Shown here: piece by piece, positions 33,843 to 38,192 of the stretch
Numbering within the stretch: position 1 is the stretch's first letter
How the letters are laid out: each line of letters begins with the position of its first letter
Assembly: GCA_026391595.1 (NCBI GenBank)
Contig: JAPLDY010000010.1
Location: 1 to 38,192, forward strand
Origin: Bacteroidia bacterium
GTDB lineage: Bacteria; Bacteroidota; Bacteroidia; Bacteroidales; VadinHA17
Reading direction: 5' to 3'
Length of the DNA: 38,192 nucleotides
Position numbers and translations under genes: made by a program
Notes under the pieces: model-generated
The model's database searches: none
Seen by the model: the letters and a program-made list of their open reading frames with translations, nothing else
Told to the model about the DNA's origin: nothing

Positions 33843-35299
33843 ATCTCCCTTCTTAATCTCGCAACGGGGATATTGAGCTGTTCCCTGTATTTTGCAACTG
33901 TACGTCGCGCTATCAGGTATCCCTTTTCCTGGAGTATTTCCGTAAGCCTTTCATCGGTCAGCGGCCTGCGTTTCACCTCATTGCCGATGCAGTCCTGCAA
34001 AATCCTTTTAATCTCCCTTGTCGATACTTCCTCTCCGCTGTCGGTTTGCAGTCCTTCAGAGAAAAAGAACTTCAGCGGGAAGATGCCAAAATGAGTCTGA
34101 ATGTATTTGCTGTTTGCAACTCTTGATACTGTTGATATATCGAGACCGGTCATCTCAGCAACATCCTTAAGTATCATGGGTCTGAGTTTTGTTTCATCAC
34201 CGTCGACAAAGTATTCCTTCTGGTACTCAAGAATGGCATTCATGGTCAGGAGGAGTGTGTTCTGTCTTTGTTTTATTGCATCAATGAACCATTTTGCCGA
34301 ATCTATCTTCTGTTTTACAAAGAGGACTGCATCCTTCATCTCCTTTTTGTTGCTCTTGTCTTTTGAATAAGCCTGCAACATTTCGCTGTAGGCTGAACTA
34401 AGCCTGAGTTCGGGAAGGTTTCTTGAATTCAGGTGAAGGTCAAAACCATCTTCTGAATGTTCAAGTATGAAATCAGGAATTATCGGCTGTGCAAACTTGC
34501 TGAATGGATCGCTATAAACGCCTCCCGGTTTGGGATTAAGCTTCAAAACCTCTTCAATTGCTGCTTTTAGATCATTTTCGCTGATATTCATGCGGGCAAT
34601 GATCTTGTCATAATGTCTTTTCGAAAACTCCTCAAAATGCTGGTCAATTATTGCCCTGGCGAGTCGGACTGAAGGTTGGGACAAATCTCTTTTTTCAAGC
34701 TGAAGAAGAAGGCATTCCCTGAGTGTACGTGCTCCTACTCCTGCCGGTTCAAGATCCTGGATCTCCTTGAGAACCTCTTCAAGCTCAGCCTCTGTGGTTG
34801 TGACATTCTGCAGGAAAGCAAGGTCGTCGACTATGCTTGCAAGCTCCCTTCTCAGGTAACCGTCTTCATCAATATTCCCGATTATATACTCGCCAAGAAT
34901 CTTCTGCTTATCGTCAAGCTCTCTCAGATTCAGCTGAGATTCGAGATGTTCGTGGAAAGAGGACCCGACTGAGAAAGAGATCTCTGTATTTTTCTCATCA
35001 TCCTTGCTATAGTTGTTTGCCTGAAGCTTATAATCAGGGATATCATCTTCTTCGATATAATCGTCAAGAGTGAATTCCTCTTCATTACTTTTCTCATCTT
35101 CCTCGTACTGTTCTTCATCGTTTTCCTCCGACGGTGCAGCATCATCTTCAGGGCCCTCATCAAGAGCAGGATTTTCTTCAAGCTCTTTCTTTATACGCTG
35201 TTCGATCTGCAAAGTAGGAACCTCCAGCAGCTTGATCATCTGGATCTGCTGTGGCGAAAGCTTCTGCAGCAATTTCTGTTGTAACCTCTGCTTTAACAT
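33839..35299 (-). CDS. rpoN: RNA polymerase sigma-54 factor
   Basis: A 486-residue sigma factor. Region I is the Gln/Leu-rich N-terminus (LQQKLLQKLSPQQIQMIKLL, about 6-25), Region II is a strongly acidic linker (about 43-90), then the core-binding domain, and Region III holds a helix-turn-helix (about 390-408) and the RpoN box ARRTVAKYR (464-472) that contacts the -24 element. It directs polymerase to -24/-12 promoters and needs an AAA+ activator, which is not in this window. The gene lies 36 bases after asnS and overlaps PAP2 by 4, suggesting an asnS-rpoN-PAP2 operon. Confidence 0.97.
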   Translation of the reverse strand: MLKQRLQQKLLQKLSPQQIQMIKLLEVPTLQIEQRIKKELEENPALDEGPEDDAAPSEENDEEQYEEDEKSNEEEFTLDDYIEEDDIPDYKLQANNYSKDDEKNTEISFSVGSSFHEHLESQLNLRELDDKQKILGEYIIGNIDEDGYLRRELASIVDDLAFLQNVTTTEAELEEVLKEIQDLEPAGVGARTLRECLLLQLEKRDLSQPSVRLARAIIDQHFEEFSKRHYDKIIARMNISENDLKAAIEEVLKLNPKPGGVYSDPFSKFAQPIIPDFILEHSEDGFDLHLNSRNLPELRLSSAYSEMLQAYSKDKSNKKEMKDAVLFVKQKIDSAKWFIDAIKQRQNTLLLTMNAILEYQKEYFVDGDETKLRPMILKDVAEMTGLDISTVSRVANSKYIQTHFGIFPLKFFFSEGLQTDSGEEVSTREIKRILQDCIGNEVKRRPLTDERLTEILQEKGYLIARRTVAKYREQLNIPVARLRREI

Positions 35300-35335
35300 T
35301 CAGGTTCCTGAGGATATTTGTCTGAAAATTTACTT

Positions 35336-36727
35336 TTAAAACTCTGCGTTCTTAGGTGTTCTTGGAAACGGTATAACATCACGGATATTTGACATCCCTG
35401 TCATGAAAAGCAGCAACCGTTCAAAACCGAGACCAAAGCCACTATGGGGTGCCGTACCATACTTTCGTGTTTCAAGATACCACCAGAGGTCTTTTTCCGG
35501 TAACTTAAGTTCTTTTATCCGTGCTATAAGCTTCTCATAATTCTCCTCTCGCTGAGATCCGCCGATTATCTCGCCTATCCCAGGAAAAAGCACATCCATG
35601 GCCCTGACAGTTTTTCCGTCATCATTCTGTTTCATATAAAAAGCTTTTATCTCTTTCGGATAATCAACAAGTATTACTGGCTTTTTAAAATGTTCTTCCA
35701 CCAGGTACCGTTCATGCTCAGCCTGAAGGTCTCTTCCCCATCCTACCGGATATTCCCAGTTTTTTCCTGAATCCGCAAGGATTTTTACCGCATTTGTATA
35801 TGTAGTCCTTACGAATTCATTATCAACCACAAATCTGAGTCGTTCAAGAAGCCCCTTGTCAATCATATTATTCAGAAATTCAAGGTCATCCATACAGTTT
35901 TCAAGAGCATATTTTATCAAATACTTTATAAAATCCTCCGCCAGGTCCATATTATCGCTGAGATCATAGAAGGCCATTTCCGGTTCTATCATCCAGAACT
36001 CTGCCAGGTGTCTTGGGGTATTTGAATTCTCTGCCCTGAATGTGGGTCCGAATGTGTAAATATCGCCAAGTGCAAGGGCACCAAGCTCACCTTCCAGCTG
36101 ACCCGAAACGGTAAGGTTTGTCGGTTTACCAAAAAAATCCTGGCTGAATTCAGGAGCCCCGTTCTTATCGAGGGGTATCTTCGCAAGGTCAAAGGTAGTG
36201 ACATGAAACATTTCACCGGCACCTTCAGCATCGCTGCCGGTGATTATTGGTGTATGCAAATAAAAGAAACCCTTGTCGTTGAAATATTTATGAATTGCAA
36301 AGGCCATGGCATGCCTCATCCTGAATACCGCACCGAAAGTGTTTGTTCTGGGCCTCAGGTGGGCAATCTCTCTCAGAAACTCCATGGAATGTCCTTTCTT
36401 CTGAAGTGGATATGTTTCAGCATCGCTTTTCCCATAAAGATCAATCGTAGCAGCAGCAACCTCCACACTCTGTCCCTGTCCCTGTGATTTGACAAGTTTT
36501 CCGGTAACTCCGATACATGCCCCGGTGGTAATATCTCTTAGAAGATCTTCGCCAAATATGGAAATATCTGCAACTATCTGGATATTATTTATTGTCGATC
36601 CATCATTAAGGGAAATGAATGCAATGTTTTTGTTTCCTCGTTTGGTTCTCACCCATCCTTTTACAAGCACTTCTGTATCGACTATAGGTGTTTGTAATAA
36701 ATCTTTAATTTTTATCCGTTTCATCAT
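35336..36727 (-). CDS. asnS: Asparaginyl-tRNA synthetase
   Basis: A 463-residue class II synthetase. The N-terminal OB-fold anticodon-binding domain is at about 15-110 ([18 protein letters not shown]). The class II core has motif 2 in [21 protein letters not shown] and motif 3 in [15 protein letters not shown] near the C-terminus; FPRTP follows motif 3, typical of AsnRS. It charges tRNA-Asn. Two Met codons open the frame (36727 and 36724); either could be used. Its promoter lies 17-24 bases upstream. rpoN follows after 36 bases. Confidence 0.96.
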   Translation of the reverse strand: MMKRIKIKDLLQTPIVDTEVLVKGWVRTKRGNKNIAFISLNDGSTINNIQIVADISIFGEDLLRDITTGACIGVTGKLVKSQGQGQSVEVAAATIDLYGKSDAETYPLQKKGHSMEFLREIAHLRPRTNTFGAVFRMRHAMAFAIHKYFNDKGFFYLHTPIITGSDAEGAGEMFHVTTFDLAKIPLDKNGAPEFSQDFFGKPTNLTVSGQLEGELGALALGDIYTFGPTFRAENSNTPRHLAEFWMIEPEMAFYDLSDNMDLAEDFIKYLIKYALENCMDDLEFLNNMIDKGLLERLRFVVDNEFVRTTYTNAVKILADSGKNWEYPVGWGRDLQAEHERYLVEEHFKKPVILVDYPKEIKAFYMKQNDDGKTVRAMDVLFPGIGEIIGGSQREENYEKLIARIKELKLPEKDLWWYLETRKYGTAPHSGFGLGFERLLLFMTGMSNIRDVIPFPRTPKNAEF

Positions 36728-36743
36728 ATTTAAAATAACATCG

Positions 36744-36751
36744 CAAAAATA
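36744..36751 (-). promoter_or_regulatory. Bacteroidota -7 element for asnS-rpoN-PAP2
   Basis: On the minus strand this reads TATTTTTG, followed by CG, an exact TAnnTTTG match 17-24 bases before the first asnS ATG. The leader would be only about 10 bases. No -33 TTG is clear. Confidence 0.5.
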
Positions 36752-36888
36752 ATAAATTGCAGGTTGTTAAACTAAATTGGCATTGTTTTTGTGCCAAAGC
36801 CTGCCTTTTTTGAGGTTTAAGGATCAGAGACGAAATATTTTCATTCCTGTTCAGTTATTATTACTGAATGGTTCTGGCAGATAATCCA

Positions 36889-36919
36889 TTTGTATATTGG
36901 CAAAATCTGAATAACTTTG
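36889..36919 (+). promoter_or_regulatory. Promoter of the universal stress protein gene
   Basis: TTTG at 36889-36892 (the -33 element) is followed after 19 bases by TAACTTTG at 36912-36919 (the -7 element). This is the only promoter in the window with exact -33 and -7 elements at the consensus spacing. Transcription should start near 36927, about 18 bases before the ATG at 36945. Confidence 0.65.
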
Positions 36920-36944
36920 AGTACGAATTGAAATATTTTCAGCT

Positions 36945-37820
36945 ATGGCAGAGAAAGAGAAACTTATAGTGGTACCATGGGATTTCACTCCTGTTGCAGA
37001 TAATGCACTTGCACATGCAGTAAAGATCAGCCGCATGGTAAAAAATGATATATGTCTTCTTCATATCGTGGATGATAAAATTAAACCAGCAGCAGAAGGA
37101 GAAAAAAAGTCACTTTTAAAGGCTGTGGCTGAAGAAAACGCCAAAAAGTACAACCTTGTTATAATTTCCGCTATCGCCAGAGGTACGATCTTTAATGCAA
37201 TTGGCAATTACGTCAATCAAAAGGGAATTGATGATGAGGACAAGAAAGATATTAACCTGGTGGTGATGGGCACCCATGGAATGAAAGGGATGCAGAAGCT
37301 AACCGGCAGCTGGGCATTAAAAGTTATTGTAAAATCTACAGTACCATTCATTGTTGTTCAGGATCCGCCTGTTGATCAGGAGAAGTATCATAATATTGTC
37401 TTTCCAATGGATTACCGAAAAGAAAACAAGGAAAAGACAAAAATGGCAATTTTCATGGGCAAATATTTCGAATCGAAGATGAACATTCTTGTCACCACCG
37501 CTACTGATGCGAATCTCATCAAGAAAACAAAGATAAATCTGAATTTTGCTATTAAATATCTCATACAGAACAATATAGAATATCAGATCCACGAAGTTCC
37601 AAGAGGTAACTTTGCTGAGCAGACACTTGATTTTGCACAAAAAATCAATGCAGACCTGATTCTTATAGTTACGACAAAGAATATCACATTTGCCGATTAC
37701 ATGGTGGGTGCTTCCGAGCAATACATTATTGCCAACAGCTCAAAGATACCTGTATGCTGTGTAAATCCTAAAGCCTCATTTGCAAACACTTCCCAGTTCA
37801 TGGGAGGCTGGGGTTCATAA
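36945..37820 (+). CDS. Tandem universal stress protein
   Basis: A 291-residue cytoplasmic protein of two UspA-like domains (about 5-140 and 148-285). The first keeps the nucleotide-binding pattern G-x2-G-x9-GS in GTHGMKGMQK...GSWA (about 109-123). The second has lost most of it (TTKNITFADYMVGASEQ), so only the first domain is likely to bind ATP. Usp proteins modulate stress survival, but no specific role can be read here. It has its own promoter and ends 25 bases before the gldA-like gene, which may be transcribed from it too. The last residues form a short glycine-rich tail. Confidence 0.9.
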   Translation: MAEKEKLIVVPWDFTPVADNALAHAVKISRMVKNDICLLHIVDDKIKPAAEGEKKSLLKAVAEENAKKYNLVIISAIARGTIFNAIGNYVNQKGIDDEDKKDINLVVMGTHGMKGMQKLTGSWALKVIVKSTVPFIVVQDPPVDQEKYHNIVFPMDYRKENKEKTKMAIFMGKYFESKMNILVTTATDANLIKKTKINLNFAIKYLIQNNIEYQIHEVPRGNFAEQTLDFAQKINADLILIVTTKNITFADYMVGASEQYIIANSSKIPVCCVNPKASFANTSQFMGGWGS

Positions 37821-37842
37821 GATCCTCATATTAAAGGGGATC
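37821..37842 (+). promoter_or_regulatory. Hairpin covering the Shine-Dalgarno sequence of the gldA-like gene
   Basis: GATCCTC (37821-37827) can pair with GGGGATC (37836-37842), with one G-U pair, across loop ATATTAAA. The right arm contains the GGGG of the ribosome-binding sequence AAAGGGGA, 6 bases upstream of the ATG at 37846. Folding would hide the ribosome-binding site. Seen by eye only; the stability was not computed. Confidence 0.4.
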
Positions 37843-37845
37843 GGT

Positions 37846-38192
37846 ATGTCAATTCTAGTTCAGGGAGTTACAAAACTTTACGGCGGGCAGAAAGCGCTTG
37901 ATAATGTATCCTTTGAAGTGAAGACAGGTGAGATTGTCGGGTTCCTGGGTCCAAACGGAGCAGGAAAATCGACCATGATGAAAATAATCACCGGCTTCAT
38001 CCCTCCTTCATCAGGTTCCGTATATATAAACGGTACAGAGATCTCCACAGATGACCCTGAACTAAGGAAAACGATAGGCTATCTTCCCGAAAACAATCCC
38101 CTCTACCCGGAAATGTACGTAAGGGAATACCTGGCCTTTGTATTATCCTTATATAAAAAGGGAGGCTCTTCCGGAGAGCGGATTGATAAAAT
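37846..38192 (+). CDS. gldA: GldA-type ABC transporter ATP-binding protein (3' partial)
   Basis: The first 115 residues of an ABC ATPase; the frame runs off the window. Walker A is GPNGAGKST (about 35-43), and the sequence YLPENNPLYPEMYVREYL (about 80-97), with the Q-loop replaced by the LPE form, is typical of the GldA/CcmA-like group of Bacteroidota. GldA with GldF and GldG forms an ABC transporter needed for gliding in Flavobacterium; homologues also occur in non-gliders. The start at 37846 has a good ribosome-binding sequence (AAAGGGG). The signature motif and Walker B lie beyond the window. Confidence 0.8.
   Translation, partial: MSILVQGVTKLYGGQKALDNVSFEVKTGEIVGFLGPNGAGKSTMMKIITGFIPPSSGSVYINGTEISTDDPELRKTIGYLPENNPLYPEMYVREYLAFVLSLYKKGGSSGERIDK

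Noticed and set aside
36778-36793. Sigma-54-like site TGGCAT-N5-TTGTG upstream of the stress-protein gene
   Set aside because: Both elements have mismatches at key bases, and a much better TTTG-N19-TAACTTTG promoter lies closer to the start.
37317-37721. A 134-codon minus-strand frame opposite the universal stress protein
   Set aside because: The opposite strand is clearly coding with strong family motifs; this frame has no recognisable domain.
1-38192. Search by eye for CRISPR arrays, tRNA genes, IS ends and prophage genes
   Set aside because: No regularly spaced repeats, cloverleaf-like sequences, transposase or phage genes were recognised; the gene content is uniform core-genome DNA.

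Overview
The window comes from a member of the Bacteroidota, most likely a Bacteroidales-type or related anaerobic/environmental lineage. The evidence is a type IX secretion (T9SS) core operon in the order porP-gldK-gldL-gldM-gldN, a gldA-type ATPase gene, lipoprotein families (DUF4296) and a barrel family (DUF5723) typical of the phylum, and promoters carrying the TAnnTTTG -7 element of Bacteroidota. Few starts have a recognisable Shine-Dalgarno sequence. The genus cannot be fixed from sequence reading alone. The region is dense core-genome DNA: there is no gap over 300 bases, no tRNA or rRNA gene was recognised, and no IS element, prophage or CRISPR array was seen.

Layout. Bases 1-8052: end of a flippase-like membrane protein, radA, a convergent class A penicillin-binding protein gene, topA, and an arginase-fold protein that has lost several metal ligands. 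Bases 8053-14060: promoter, the five-gene T9SS operon, and a strong hairpin terminator shared with the convergent mannose-1-phosphate guanylyltransferase gene. Bases 15185-16800: divergent promoter region, then an MlaE/MlaF-type lipid ABC transporter pair with no MCE (mlaD) gene after it. Bases 16804-23013: a minus-strand three-gene operon of poorly characterised envelope proteins: an inner-membrane-anchored 891-residue protein, a 677-residue lipoprotein, and a DUF5723 outer-membrane barrel. Bases 23180-25588: a TonB-dependent receptor with its own terminator. Bases 25748-33221: trpS diverging from a tightly packed seven-gene operon (rbfA, methyltransferase, LolC/E-type permease, DUF4296 lipoprotein, amidohydrolase, radical SAM protein, glycosyltransferase), with a nested G/C-rich inverted repeat between the two promoters. 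Bases 33207-36727: minus-strand asnS-rpoN-PAP2 cluster. Bases 36889-38192: a tandem universal stress protein and the start of a gldA-like ABC ATPase gene that runs off the window.

How the genes fit together. Most non-housekeeping genes concern the cell envelope: peptidoglycan synthesis (PBP), protein export across the outer membrane (T9SS), nucleotide-sugar supply for surface glycans (manC), lipid and lipoprotein traffic (mlaEF, the LolC/E-type permease) and outer-membrane uptake (TonB receptor). The best candidates for undescribed biology are the 16804-23013 operon, whose three predicted locations would span inner membrane, periplasm and outer membrane, and the apparently inactive arginase-fold protein directly before the T9SS operon. 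Both are inferences from sequence only.
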